64,000 nt of DNA from Rhizophagus clarus. Its lineage: Eukaryota > Glomeromycota > Glomeromycetes > Glomerales > Glomeraceae. The notes beneath the pieces are model-generated. The model was given only the letters and a program-made list of their open reading frames with translations. It was not told the DNA's origin and ran no database searches. The stretch is from contig BLAL01000259.1 of NCBI GenBank assembly GCA_015698045.1, positions 1,116,001 through 1,180,000 of the forward strand. Reading direction: 5' to 3'. Shown here piece by piece: positions 34,051 to 46,488 of this stretch (positions are counted from its first letter, which is position 1; every line of letters begins with the position of its first letter). The position numbers and the translations under genes are program-made.

Positions 34051-34571
34051 TTAATTAATGTGATTGGTTCGTCTCTGACCTAGAGGTTGCGTAAGAATAC
34101 AAAGTAGGCGTATTAGAAATTCCAGGGAGAAATTGAAAAATACTGGAAATACCAAAATTAGAAAATTTCAACTTTATGGACACTTACACGATAGAATATT
34201 TTATTCTAATAAGTAAATTTATTTATGCATAGAATTTAGTTTTAACTTTTATGGACACTTGTACGATAAAATAATTTAATCGAGTTTAGTTTATTTTGCT
34301 AACAATTAAACCTTATTATCTTTTTTTATTTATTTCGGCGGAATTTGTATGAAATTTCTACGGTAATTAGCGACATAAAATTTTTATTAAATTCGCGTTA
34401 CGCGAAAGAATAAATAAAACCTTTTTTGGCAAATTAGGTTTCACATGATAAACCTGTTATTTTTGTTTGTTTATAATTTATGACGATAGGATTTATAATA
34501 AACTTTTCTTTCCTTTTTTTAAATATCTATATCGAGAAAGAAATTTTGCTCATCATTTAATTAAGTTATTT
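34051..34571. other. Intergenic upstream of LtrA copy 1
   Basis: AT-rich, no gene seen. Confidence 0.3.
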
Positions 34572-34607
34572 GAGTAACAATTGAACCAAAACGCCATTAC
34601 ATATAAA
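34572..34607 (+). promoter_or_regulatory. Conserved promoter block of LtrA copy 1
   Basis: GAGTAAC, two bases, TTGAACCAAAACGCCAT, then ATATAAAT. The same block precedes the tandem paralogue at 38872-38912. Conservation beyond the coding region suggests a shared control element or a young duplication. Confidence 0.55.
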
Positions 34608-34653
34608 TATGTACGTATTGCATCGAATTGAGTTGAAAATAAGTTTTGACGTT

Positions 34654-37568
34654 ATGACAGAACAAAACAATAATAATGAATTAAACATTCCCAAAAATAA
34701 TGATATAGAAATAGCGGTCACACAGAAAAATCCGGATGTTCCTTTAGAATATTCAAAGAAATTTCAAATTGGAGATACAAAATTGTTGATTGTCGATAAA
34801 GAAGAAGATGTCATAAGCGGAAAAGCTCCTAATTGTTGTGTACTTGGTAGCCCTGAACATGTTGGTAAATTGAATTATATTTATCGATTTGAATGATGAT
34901 CAAATTATTAACTAATGATCTAATATTATTGATAGATAGCGGCATTGAGAGCAAAAATTGATGAATTGAAATCACATTCTGAGCAATTGGAACGAGAACG
35001 TAAAGAAGCCTTATCACGTTCCGAATCTGTATCGAATCAACTTGATAAACTTGTAGGAGAATTATCCCAATTAGGTCATGATAATAATAACTCAAAAAAT
35101 GAACATACAATTCATGCCACAATACATACATTTGGTCCATTACAACAAAATCTTGAAATAATAGAAGATAATGATTCATCTGAAGATGAACATAAATTTG
35201 ATAGAATAATGAGACAACCTAAAATAAGACAGTATTGGCATAATGGCAATTTACATAGAGAAGCCGAAGAAAGAAGAGTTAGTTTTACGGAATTATTTTG
35301 GGATTTGATATTTGTAGCTGTTATTGGAAATTTAGGTCATGATTTAGTTGAAGATATTTCTGGTGCTAACGTTGAAAGGTTTATTTTAACTTTGTAAGTA
35401 TTATTGTTTTACGTGACGCAGGCGTAATAAGCTAAAGGAATTATTTTTTTTTTTTCAGCTATCCTATTTATAAAATATGGCTGGATATGACTATGTACAT
35501 GAATCGCTATAGTTCAGACGATATATTTGAGAAGTTTTTCTTTTTATTTGTAAGTCATTTTCTCTACAGTATCTTTTATCAATAAATCTTATGCTAATCA
35601 ATCATAACGAATAGGAGATGATACTTGTAATTATAATGGGTACACATGCAACAGATATATACAGTGAAAACGTATCAATTTATCTCGGTAAGTGCGAAAA
35701 AATTTATAGTGATATTTAAAAATGATATCTCTCTCTTTTTTTAAAATTACTTCTTTTAAAAACCATTTAGTGTCATTCGTTATTGCGCGTATGATATTTG
35801 TGTTTTTACATATATTACATGCAACGTGGATTCCATTATTTCGTGCATCATTTGTGGAAACTGTGTGGGGAGTTTTTATTCCATGCATAATTTGGATTGT
35901 GACAATATTTGTTCCGAGTAATAATGTTAATATAGCAATGTGGATCGCAATCACAATTGGTAATTATTTTTTTTTTTTTTTTTTTTTTTTTTGGAAAAGA
36001 AAACGTGAGTTCATTTTCTTACAATTAATATTCCTCTTATAAATATCTTTTCATAAATAGAGATGCTATGGGCTAAATTAATACCATTATATTTTCGATT
36101 TAGAAGAAAAACAGATGAAGTCGTTGTTGATACAACACGTGAAAATACACCTGTAAATGATCCTTCTCCACCTACTTCTCCAACTACTCCATCATCACTC
36201 GCTTCACCTGTTGCGCCAGCTTCAACAACTACAAGTCATGCACCACATAAAGCGATGAAAATTTGTGGTACGGAATATCAATGGAAGTGGAGAGAGATAT
36301 TCATGATATATAATGAAAAACAATATAGACCTGCTTTAAATATTGAACACTATAGCGAAAGATTAGGATTATTCGCAATTATAGCTTTGGGAGAAGGCGT
36401 AAGTATGCATGAATACGACTTTAACACATTATTATTCGTAGCTGATAAATGTGTATTTAATAGGTTCTTGGAGTTTTATATACCAGTTTGAATCCACGAC
36501 CCGATGGTCAGCTTGGGAAGGTCAGAAATAAAATATTCGAATTTTTATCAAATAAATTATTATTAATATCAGTTTAAAATGTCTAATAGGCTATATTAGG
36601 ATTACTAATTACTTATAACCTACATTGGATATATTTTATTGTGGATGGTAGTAAACAATTTCAACATGCTTTAAGAAGACATGTTTTTACCGGTCTTTTA
36701 TTTGGATTGGTTCATTTTCCGTTGGTAATTTATTTATTTATTTTTTGGCATTACTTAAAAAATACAAGTAAAATCTTTTTTTTATTAACGAAACAAATTA
36801 TTAGAATATGGCGTTGGTTGCATTTGGGTAAATTCCTTTTATTAAATTTTCAAATTCAAATTTTTGAAATGAATTAAAAATATATGTTTACTAAGAGCTA
36901 AAATTTCGGAAAAAAAAAAAAATTTTTTTCATTATTTTCATTAGAGCGTCATTAGAGGCGATCGTAAAACTTCGCGATTTTCCTGGTGCTCAAGATATTC
37001 CAACGGAAGAGACTGATCCTCATGAGGAATTCTTTCCTTCATTATCTTGGTTATATTGTGCTACGTTAGCGATCTCGTTATATTGTATGGGTATAATTGG
37101 AATATTACATAAAGGATTAGATGATGATAATTACCTAAGAATTCCAAAGGTAAATTTTATAAAAGTGATATTTTTTTGACCAATTACCTTGTTTTTTTTT
37201 TAAAAAAAAAAATTTACGCTTATTTTTTTTTTTAGTTTCATCGAATTTTCTTGAGGTTCATAATCGGAACAATTTGCTTATTGCTTCCATTAGCTAAGGT
37301 TAATTCATTGAATTTGGTTGTTATAACATCAATGCTTTCGTTACTTTTGGTCATAATCGAAACTTTTGGTAGACTGAGAAATGGAGTACCATTATTTGGT
37401 AAATGTGAGGAGGATATTATACAAAATTCTGATTATAAGAGGTATATAAGATGGAGGTGGGGAAATAAAAATTTAAATCAAAGAAGTTGGAGTACTGGAA
37501 TTTTAAGAAAAAGAAAGAAAGGCGAAAAAGAAATTTGGATGGATGATAAATTAATATTCGATGGATAA
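34654..37568 (+). CDS. LtrA-like multispanning membrane protein, copy 1 (11 exons)
   Basis: Exons: 34654-34864, 34940-35393, 35459-35549, 35615-35687, 35771-35959, 36061-36398, 36464-36520, 36590-36724, 36805-36827, 36945-37149, 37236-37568. All introns are GT-AG with matching phases, giving 702 residues. An acidic N-terminus leads to a coiled coil at about 71-120 (KIDELKSHSEQLERERKEAL). Next is the LtrA signature RRVSFTELFWDLIFVAVIGN, then about ten membrane helices including EHYSERLGLFAIIALGEGVL. A Pro/Ser/Thr loop (NDPSPPTSPTTPSS) splits the membrane region. The tail is basic (GILRKRKKGEKE). Bacterial LtrA (low temperature requirement A, Listeria) names the family; the biochemical role is unknown and membrane location is predicted. 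The ATG at 34654 is preferred over 34609 because the paralogue starts with the same MT(E/D)QNNN. Confidence 0.85.
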
Positions 37569-38871
37569 TCATAAGTTTCATGGATAAAAAGTTAATATTT
37601 GAGTGAAATTGTGAAATTATAAATTTTCCTGATGTTTAGTTTATCGGAATTATAGTACATATAAATATATATTTTTTTTCTTCTAATAATATATGTCGCG
37701 TCACTAAAAAATTTTACTTACTTTTCCGACGTTATGTAAAGTTGGTGTGATCGTTTGCGCCAAAATTTTAACTTTGCAAAAAGACGAGAGAAAGTTCATT
37801 TGTTCAGTTTTTCGTGACGTTAATTTCGCCCAATGGATTTGAAAAATTCAATAGTCTTGTTACACTTAATATTAAAAGAAAAAAAAAAAGATTTTAGAAT
37901 AATTTTAATAATACTCCGATAAAACTTTTCTTATTTATTACATTTGATATTTGTGCGCGCTTATTATATTTGTCGAACTTTTTTAACTGGTCCTGGACAA
38001 ATAATGATCTTGTCTAAGGAGAAGACGATTAAACTAAAATTTGAATTGAAGTAATTTAATTATTTGATAAATTAGTATGATTAAATAAAAGAATTTGTTT
38101 GAAACATACTGTGATTTCTTCTTGTAATTCTCCCAGCAAATACGCATGCCAAAAAAATCGTCTTCTAGTCTCTTAATACATATATTTTAAAATTTTTAAA
38201 ATATTTTAGTGAAAACGATAGTTCTTTATTGCATTTTTTTTTTTCTCTCGATTTTCGTATCCTAATATTTATCTGTGCGGTTTGGAGGGTTTTTAATTTT
38301 TTTTTTTTTTTTTTTGAGCGGTGGGCGCGTTACATGCCCAATTCATGAGTCTATAAAAGAAATCAGAATATCATTTATATTCAAAGTATATATAGAGGCA
38401 AAATAATAAGCTATTAAAAGAAAATTGACTTATGATTCACGTAATTAGAATATAGAAAAAAATATTACTTCTGTTTAGCCTTCTCATTCCTCTCGTATCT
38501 TTTTAAATTTAAACGAAGGTTTTATCTATACTTCTATCCTCAATTTGTCCTATTTCAAAAGCGGAGGAATGAGTCATGTGTGTATACTTGTTTGGAAAAT
38601 GAATTAACGTACCGATAATTATACTCATTTATGGATCGATTTAGCTACTCGATTTAAAATCGGTGTGAAAATTTCTATTGTTATCACAAAAAAATAAATA
38701 AATAAATGAATACTCTACATGCTTAATAATAATTTCAGGGTAATCACATCATTCCATTATTAATCAAAATCTCAATTTCGTAACGAAAGATTTTTTTTTT
38801 TTTTTTGTTGTGAAATAAAATAAATAAATATAGGAGTAAATTGAGAAATAAATGCTGCTTATCATTAAACC
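37569..38871. other. Intergenic between the LtrA copies
   Basis: No coding signal. T-rich runs at about 38238 and 38298-38316. Confidence 0.35.
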
Positions 38872-38912
38872 GAGTAACGTTGAACAAAAACGCCATCAAA
38901 TTAATTATATAT
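38872..38912 (+). promoter_or_regulatory. Conserved promoter block of LtrA copy 2
   Basis: GAGTAAC, TTGAACAAAAACGCCAT, then TTATATATAA about 50 bases before the ATG at 38959. It matches the block at 34572. Confidence 0.55.
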
Positions 38913-38958
38913 AACCCAAAAAAATAAGGGACTTTGAAAAAATTTGTCAGTGAAAAAT

Positions 38959-41900
38959 ATGACAGACCAAAATAATAACATTAATAATAATGAATTAAAT
39001 GAGATAAACAATTCGATTTCAATTGGAGATCAGAATAAAGAAACAATTCCAAATACGTCAAATAAAGATTTAGAAATAGCAGTTACACATGAAGATCAGA
39101 ATATTCCATTAGAATATTCGAAAAAATTACAAATTGGAAATACAAAATTGTTAATTGTTGATAAAGAAGAGGATGTAATAAGTGGAGGAGAGGCGCCTAA
39201 TTGTTGTGTGTTCGGAAGTCCCGATCATGTAAGTTAATTAAATTGGTGTTACATGATTTACCATAACTAACTAACTGTACGATCCGTACTAAATAGGTAG
39301 CAGCTTTGAAGGCAAAAATCGACGAATTAAAATCCAATTCTGAGCAATTGGAACGAGAACGTAAAGAAGCTTTAGTGCGTTCCGAATCTGTGTCAAATCA
39401 ACTCGACCGACTTGTAGAAGAATTATCCCAATTAGGTCATGATAATAATAACTCAAAAAATGGTGAACATACAATTCATGCCACAATACATACATTTGGT
39501 CCATTACAACAAAATCTTGAAATAATAGAAGATAGTGATTCATCTGAAGACGAACATAAATATGATAGAATAATGAGACAACCTAAAATAAGACAATATT
39601 GGCATAATGACAATTTGCATAGAGAAGCTGAAGAAAGAAGGGTTAGTTTTACGGAATTATTTTGGGATTTGATATTTGTAGCTGTTATTGGAAATTTAGG
39701 TCATGATTTAGTTGAAGATATTTCTGGTGTTAACATTGAAAGATTTATTTTGACTTTGTAAGTAGGATCTTCGCTAAGAAATATTATGTGGCGCAGTAAA
39801 TTAAAGAAAATGAGTTTTTTTTTTCTATTTAGTTATCCTATTTACAAAATATGGCTGGATATGACCATTTATATGAATTTTTATAGCACAGAAGACTTAT
39901 TTGAGAAATTTTTCTTGTTATTTGTAAGTTCGAAGTTTATTTATCCGGTTTATGATATCATAAAAACGTTCTAATCCAAGGATTATTATATAGGAGATGA
40001 TACTTGTAATTACAATGGGTACACACGCAACAGATATATTCGATAGTACTGTCTCAATTTATCTCGGTAAATACGAAAATTCATATATTTTAAACGATAT
40101 TTCATTTTCATTTTTTATATTTACTTTTTTTTCTTTTAGTGTCGTACGTTATTGCGCGCATGGCATTCATGATCTTGCATATATTACACGCAGTATGGAT
40201 TCCATTATTTCGCACATCATTTGTGAATACTGCGTGGGGAGTTTTTATTCCATGTATAATTTGGATTGTGGCAATATTTGTTCCGAGTAATAGGGTTACT
40301 ATAGCGATGTGGATTGCAATCGCATTTGGTAATTGAATTTTTTTTTTTTTTTTTTTTTTGATAAAAAACGTGATTTCCTTTTCTTTACAATTAATGAATT
40401 ATTTGTTGTTGTAAATAGAGAACTTATGGTTCGGATTAATGCCATTATATGTTCGATTTGGAAGACGACTTTTTTATAAAATAGATACAAAAGAAGAAAT
40501 TGTTGTTGATACGACACACGAGAAGGGTATACCTGTAAATGATCCTTCTTCTCCAACTTCCCCAGTTTCGTCAGTTTTGCCGCTGACAATTACTCAAACT
40601 TCGACAACCACGAGTCATTCACCACATAAAGCAATGAGAACTCGTGGTACGGAATATCAATGGAAATGGAAAGACTTATTCTCAATATTTAAGTTGTCAG
40701 AATATAGACCCGCTCTGAATATTGAACATTATAGTGAAAGATTAGGATTATTCGCTATTATAGCTTTGGGAGAAGGTGTAAGTATATGTGAATACGACTT
40801 TAACGCGTCTTTCTTACTTCGAAGCTGATTAATGCGTATTATAATAGGTCCTTGGAGTTTTATATACCAGTCTTAATCCACGACCCGATGGTCAACTTGG
40901 GAAGGTCAGAAATGAAATATTCGAATTTTTTTACATCAAATAAATTATTATTGATATCAGTTTAAAATGTTTAATAGGCTATATTAGGATTACTAATTAC
41001 TTATAACCTACATTGGATATATTTTATTGTGGATGGTAGTAAACAATTTCAACATGCTTTAAGAAGACATGTTTTTACCGGTCTTTTATTTGGATTGGTT
41101 CATTTTCCGTTGGTAAATTCATTTTAAAATTACTAAAAAATCACGGGAATAAGAACATTTGTATTAACGTTAACAAATATATTTTATTATTATAGAATAT
41201 GGCGTTGATTGCATTTGGGTACATTTCTTTTGAATTTTGAATTTTGAATTTTTAAAATCAAAATTAAAAATAGATCTTTTTTTTTTTTTATAGAGCGTCA
41301 TTAGAAAAAATTGTACAACTTCGTGATTTTCCAGGTGCTCAAAATATTCCAGTCAGTTCTCATGCACTAGTAGCAGAATTTTATGCCGAAAGTATTTCTT
41401 CTCCCTCCGAAAGTACTACTTCTTCTTCCGAAAGTACTTCAATGGGCGAAGTCGATTCACATATTGATTCACATAATGATCCATTATCTTGGTTATATTG
41501 TGTTACATTGGCAATTTCGTTATATTGTATGGGCGTAATTGGAGTATTACATAAAGGACTGGATGACGATGATTATTTAAGAATTCCAAAGGTAAACTTT
41601 CATGAAAAGTAATATTTTTAATATCATTCAATTCAATTACTCAAATCAAATTTTCACTTTTATTAGATGTATCGAATTTCATTAAGGTTCATAATTGGAA
41701 CAATTTGTTTATTGTTACCATTAAGTAAGGGTAATTCATTAAATATGGTAGCAATAACATCAATGCTTTCATTACTTTTGGTTATTGTTGAAACTTATGG
41801 TAGACTGAGAAAGGGATTACCATTATTTGGTAAATGTGAAGATGATATTATGCCACATTCTGAATATAAGAGATATGTTAGATGGAAGTGGGGGAATAAA

Positions 41901-41999
41901 AATTTAAGTAAGAAAAACTTGAGTACCGGAATTTTAAGGAAAAGGAAGAGTGAAAAAAAGAGTGTGAATGATACTAATAATATAATTTTAGGCGAATAA
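38959..41999 (+). CDS. LtrA-like multispanning membrane protein, copy 2 (11 exons)
   Basis: Exons: 38959-39228, 39297-39757, 39833-39923, 39994-40066, 40140-40328, 40419-40777, 40848-40904, 40978-41112, 41196-41218, 41294-41591, 41667-41999. Phases are consistent, giving 762 residues. Same plan as copy 1: acidic N-terminus, coiled coil (KIDELKSNSEQLERERKEAL), LtrA signature RRVSFTELFWDLIFVAVIGN, about ten helices, EHYSERLGLFAIIALGEGVL, basic tail. Exon sizes are the same except exons 1, 2, 6 and 10. Exon 10 here has an extra Ser/Glu-rich loop with a repeated SESTSS-type unit. The junction of exons 1 and 2 is shifted by four bases relative to copy 1. Exon 9 is a 23-nt microexon in both. It is a tandem duplicate of copy 1. 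The function is not known beyond family membership. Confidence 0.85.
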
Positions 42000-42424
42000 T
42001 ATAATAATTTTAGGTGAAATCATACTGGTTTAATATAATCTTAGGTACCATTTTTAAAATTTCACAAAGTTTAGCGCACGTAAAATGCAATCACATTTCC
42101 AAATTTTTTCGAATTGATGATTCAATTAGAGTGCCCAATTCCTTTAATAAAAAATTACATAATTCTCGTTTGTTTTCTTACGGGTCTTAACAAATTAGGT
42201 CTATTCACTTTGCTTTATATTAAGTAATTCGTGTAACTCTAATAATAAATGATTCGGAAAATCTATTAACCGATAAACCGACATGCATAACATGCATAAA
42301 TGAGTTTCACTTCATTTAGATTTTATTAAACTGTTAAACGCCTTCTCTTAATTTTTTTTTTTTTTTTTTTAAAAAAAATAATTGAGTAAAAAAATAATAA
42401 GAAAGAAAAAAAAGAAGAATCAAG
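42000..42424. other. Intergenic upstream of the THEM6-like gene
   Basis: Contains a T19A8 tract at 42352-42378, 46 bases before the ATG. No gene. Confidence 0.4.
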
Positions 42425-42695
42425 ATGGCATCGAATATACCAATAATAATAAAATCCTTTTTATTCATATTAATCCTTTTAAATATAAAATCATTTCCGT
42501 TAGCATATCATATCAGAAGCATTCCAATATTTTTAAAAGCTTTTAAAGATAGGAATGCTGATAATGAAGGGAAGGATATATTTCAAATCGTTGAATGCAA
42601 ATATGATGTTTTGTTTGATGATGTAAGCTTTTTCTTTAAGAGAAATAAAAAAAAAAAACAATAATTATTAATTGGAAGAAAGCAAATAATAATTT

Positions 42696-42727
<32 letters not shown>

Positions 42728-43422
42728 TTTCATTTTTTTTTTTTTTCTTACAAAAATAGTTGGATTCAAATTTGCATATGAACAATAGGTAACTTATATA
42801 TATATATATTATGTATATAAAAGATTTTACATTATGATTAACATCTGATAAAAAAAAATTAGTTCATACAACAAAGTTTTAGATCATGCACGAGGATATT
42901 TTCTTGGGACATTATTTGCCAATATTATGTGGTATCGTAAACCGAGTATAATGCAAAGATGTAAGAATTTTTTTTTTTTATCACATATAAAACATTATTT
43001 TTACAAAAATTTTCATAATTTTATTTATATATATATATATCTTCCTAGCTGTCTTAATGGTTTTCGATCATGAAATCCCACCATTTTCAAATTATTCAGT
43101 ACATACAAGAATTTTAACATGGGATCATAAATGGCTTGTATTAGTAAGTTATTTTAGACTACACAAAGATAACAAAATCGCTTCATTAGGAATATCAAAA
43201 TGTATATTTAAAGAACCTAACGGTAAAACAATTAGACCTGAAGAAATATTTGAAGCTAGTGGTTATTTAAAGAATGAGAGTGAAAAAGGAAAGGAGGAAA
43301 GAGAGAAAAGAAGACAAAGAGGAATGAAATTTGTTGAAGGAATTCATGTTGCTGAAGGTTTATTTGATGATGAATTTGTAAAAGATCTTAATTTGAAAAA
43401 CAAAATAACCGCAAAATTATAA
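42425..43422 (+). CDS. THEM6-like hotdog-fold thioesterase family protein (4 exons)
   Basis: Exons: 42425-42622, 42760-42788 (29 nt), 42863-42960, 43049-43422. GT-AG introns with matching phases, giving 232 residues. An N-terminal hydrophobic anchor is at about residues 6-28 (IIIKSFLFILILLNIKSF). The 4HBT-type hotdog signature LDSNLHMNNSSYNKVLDHAR spans the two splice junctions, with the Asp, His, Asn and Tyr positions expected in acyl-CoA thioesterase-like proteins of the THEM6 (DSCD75) group. The hotdog beta sheet continues with RILTWDHKWLVLVSYF. The C-terminal part is charged. Likely ER-membrane anchored by analogy with animal THEM6. Thioesterase activity is inferred from the fold and not certain. 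Confidence 0.78.
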
Positions 43423-44795
43423 TTTAATAATTGTATCTTTAGAAATATTTATAGATTATTATGTTTAGATTTCAGATGTTAATTAAGTAGGTTAATAAAA
43501 TAGTAAGAATTGTAAATGAGAAATTTATTATAATCTAAAAAATCTCATAAAATTAGCATAATTTCGTAATATGGTGTCATAATGGTATTATGTGCATTTT
43601 TTTTTTCTTTTTACATAATTAATGAACGAAGTATAATATATGATCTAATACATTCAATATTAAAGTTCAGAATTATCTTAATCAAATAAATTTTTAAACT
43701 GTATATTCATAATTCCAAAATTTTCCTGGAAGATTTTTAAAGAATAAGCAAGTGCTTGGGAGAATTTTTCAAATAAGACAACATCACAACCCTTAAAATA
43801 ATTTCAATATAAAATGGCAGCTTCAGTGCAAATGAACTAATTGAGGTACAGTTAATAGAACCACCGACAAAATTCGAGTGATTATAGGGATAGTAAAAGG
43901 ACGAAAAGAACGTATAGCTTCGATCTGGATAACCCTAATGCTGTTATGGAGTCATCCGTTCCAAAAAAAATTGTATCCGAGTATCCTGTGTAATACTTGC
44001 ACAACAATTAATCATATTTATTTATTATAATTGATTAAATAAAATTCATACTTAAATAAATTATATTACATTTTCGCTTATTAAATAAATAATGCTTGAT
44101 CAATTAAATATTCTATCAACCACTTGAGGCCTTGAATTAATCTCAATATCTTTATTATACGTAACTTCATTCATATTATCAAAAGCTAATGTAAAGGTGC
44201 TTAAAGATTTTGAAGAAGACTGCTCACAGTCACTTGTGACATATTGTGCTAGTGTGTATTATTGCTGGTAGCCATTTACGTTCTTTTTTTTTCTTTTTTA
44301 CAGAAAGGGCATGGTCGATAATATGAAAATAAGCCTAAGACTAACGAAAAAAATGTTAGTAACATTCTGCTTCCGGTACATTAATATATTTTGATATTAC
44401 CTCAAAATACTTTATTTTGTAAAAATATTTAAAAGCTTTTTTAAAATTTTAGTTGAGATTTTTAGGAGTTAAAAAGCTTTAAACATTTATTAAATCTAGG
44501 TTATCCGAAATATATAAGACTTAATGATATGTACTGAAAAAAAAATAAGAGAATTTTCTAAAATTTTAAAAAGTAAAATCCGGTAATTTATTGTAGGGCA
44601 AGATAATTCAGTTAAGACCACTAATAATAAAAGTAGTTTATTTATTTAAATTTGCATATCTCACACGAATTTTTCATGGACTATTAAGTGTCGATTCAAT
44701 CCCAAAAGATAATGTTTTTAGAATTTTTGTAAATTTTCTGCGACATGTAGCAAATATTTTCTAGTCTCTCGAGTTAATTTTTGAATTTGCGCCAG
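43423..44795. other. Intergenic with a possible F-box scrap
   Basis: Near 43930-43965 the plus strand reads MLLWSHPFQ, the P.LW..PF signature of the local F-box family, without a usable frame around it. Otherwise nothing coding. Confidence 0.35.
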
Positions 44796-45353
44796 TCACG
44801 TATGCGAACGACATAAAAGATAGTAAGTATATAACATGTCGAATGGTGTTTTCCTTGGTATTCCGAATTTTTTTCCAGCATAATTTATAACTCTTGAGAA
44901 GTAAATTAGGTTTAATGCCAATAGTGATTTCGTCCAATAATAATCATTACCGGAAAGGAGCGACATATTTAGCATTTGAACTATTGGTGTCCAAATGCAA
45001 GTCATTTTAATAGTGAATTCCCTGAAAATAGGCTCCCCTTTCCACCATATTATGTCAAGTATTTCATTATCGTGAATAACAAAACAATCGAAAATTCGGT
45101 ATGTGCAGTAAAAGGGCATCAAAACTCCGCCTAAGATTCCGGTTACTGCATGTAAGCAGATGAAAACAATTGAGAGTTTATTCGCAGTGTGCCTTTTGGT
45201 ATAAAATATGAAACAAACATCAGAAATAACATGACTTATATGAATAGCGGCGCTTAAAGGTGCAATTATGCATCTAGCTTCATCTAGTCCCAAGTGCGTG
45301 AAGTAAAGAATACAATAGGCTATGATTATTAAGAAAACAAAGCCAGCAGCCAT
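44796..45353 (-). CDS. Hypothetical multispanning membrane protein (possibly a 3' exon)
   Basis: Open frame of 185 residues with four or five hydrophobic segments (AAGFVFLIIIAYCILYF, LSIVFICLHAVTGILGGVLM, an amphipathic stretch near IKMTCIWTPIVQMLNMSLLS, KSLLALNLIYF). I do not recognise a family. The frame stays open upstream of the ATG for about 19 codons (EEFAIPAWIPILFEV) to a TAA. A CAG|GAG splice acceptor is available at about 45400, so this may be the last exon of a spliced gene. The missing first exon could not be identified, and a truncated relic is equally possible. The C-terminus is short and polar. Confidence 0.5.
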   Translation of the reverse strand: MAAGFVFLIIIAYCILYFTHLGLDEARCIIAPLSAAIHISHVISDVCFIFYTKRHTANKLSIVFICLHAVTGILGGVLMPFYCTYRIFDCFVIHDNEILDIIWWKGEPIFREFTIKMTCIWTPIVQMLNMSLLSGNDYYWTKSLLALNLIYFSRVINYAGKKFGIPRKTPFDMLYTYYLLCRSHT

Positions 45354-45823
45354 AACTTCAAAAAGGATTGGAATCCAGGCAGGGATTGCAAATTCCTCCT
45401 GGTTTTTTTACTTGGTAGAACGAAAAGAGATAATGAAAAAGGGTGACATCGAAAACCCGCCTGATTTTAATCGGGGTTAATTCTTGCCTTATTTAGCCAG
45501 GGATAGTTCTCGTATAGTTTTAATGAATGCCTGCCTGGTTTCGTTGAAATTGCTGTTCGAACTTGCCTCGGATGATTATTCTAAATCTTCCTCAGATTCT
45601 TTTGTGTCAAAGAGAAAACTATCAGCGTAGGAATAAGCGCATTAATTATTTGATCAAAAACATCTTGACTAGGATCATATTCGGCAGCAAAAGTTGAATC
45701 AAAGGTTGACAAGAAAAATAATTCCAAAGAGAAGACTTCTTATGTGACACATTTTGTTGGATAATTTTAAGTTGTAACAGAGAGATGGAAATATATATGT
45801 TGTGCATTATTAGTCCGGAGGAC
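45354..45823. other. Intergenic
   Basis: Slightly more GC than average, with no clear exon. It may hold the 5' part of the membrane-protein gene at 44796-45353. Confidence 0.3.
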
Positions 45824-45825
45824 TA

Positions 45826-46110
45826 CCGTATAGCGCTGCATACAGTACCCCCCTCAAATAGTACCATAGCGCTGCATACAGTACCCCCCTCAAATAGTAC
45901 CCCCCATAAATAGTACCAGGGTACTATTCAACTACAAATTTTGATATTTTTGATTAGTACCCGGTGCTAATTTAGGCCAAAATTTGATTTTTGGCCAAAG
46001 TTATTCCTTGTATAGTACCCCCCTCCTAACATAGTACCCCCCGGGGTACTATTCAATCTAGGCTGGCTTTCTTGAATAGTACCGGGGGTACTGTATGCAG
46101 CGCTATACGG
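45826..46110. mobile_element. 285-bp MITE with perfect 27-bp TIRs and TA duplication
   Basis: The left TIR at 45826-45852 begins CCGTATAGCGCTGCATACAG. The right TIR at 46084-46110 is its exact reverse complement over all 27 bases. TA flanks both ends (45824-45825 and 46111-46112), as for Tc1/mariner-type insertions. Internally AGTACCCCC modules recur in both orientations. A 36-bp segment including most of the left TIR is perfectly duplicated in tandem (45830-45865 and 45866-45901). It has no coding capacity and must be moved by an enzyme encoded elsewhere. Perfect TIRs imply recent activity. Confidence 0.9.
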
Positions 46111-46488
46111 TATAAATTTCTCTGCAAAGGTCACACAAAATGTCGTCCGCTCAAAAATTGAGTCGATGTGTGATTGGTTCATTCAGTCACACTTGTGCTC
46201 CAAACTTAACAACAGTTCTGAAACCGTTCCCTAGTAAATAGTAATACTAAAATCTAATGGTAATCATCTTTAGTAATTTACAATTGATTTTATGTTTCCA
46301 AAAATGATAAAAATTAATAAGACTCACTCGTGATGAGTGTTACAATAAAATGAGATTGGAAGTACTTAAATCACGTGATATAATTATTTATTTAATCAAA
46401 TAATTTACAGTAAAATCGCGACATCGCACGCATTATAACGTAACTCGGAAGATGAAACTTCGCTACAAACGCAATTAAAAGAATGTTA
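46111..46488. other. Intergenic
   Basis: Nothing coding recognised. Confidence 0.3.
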
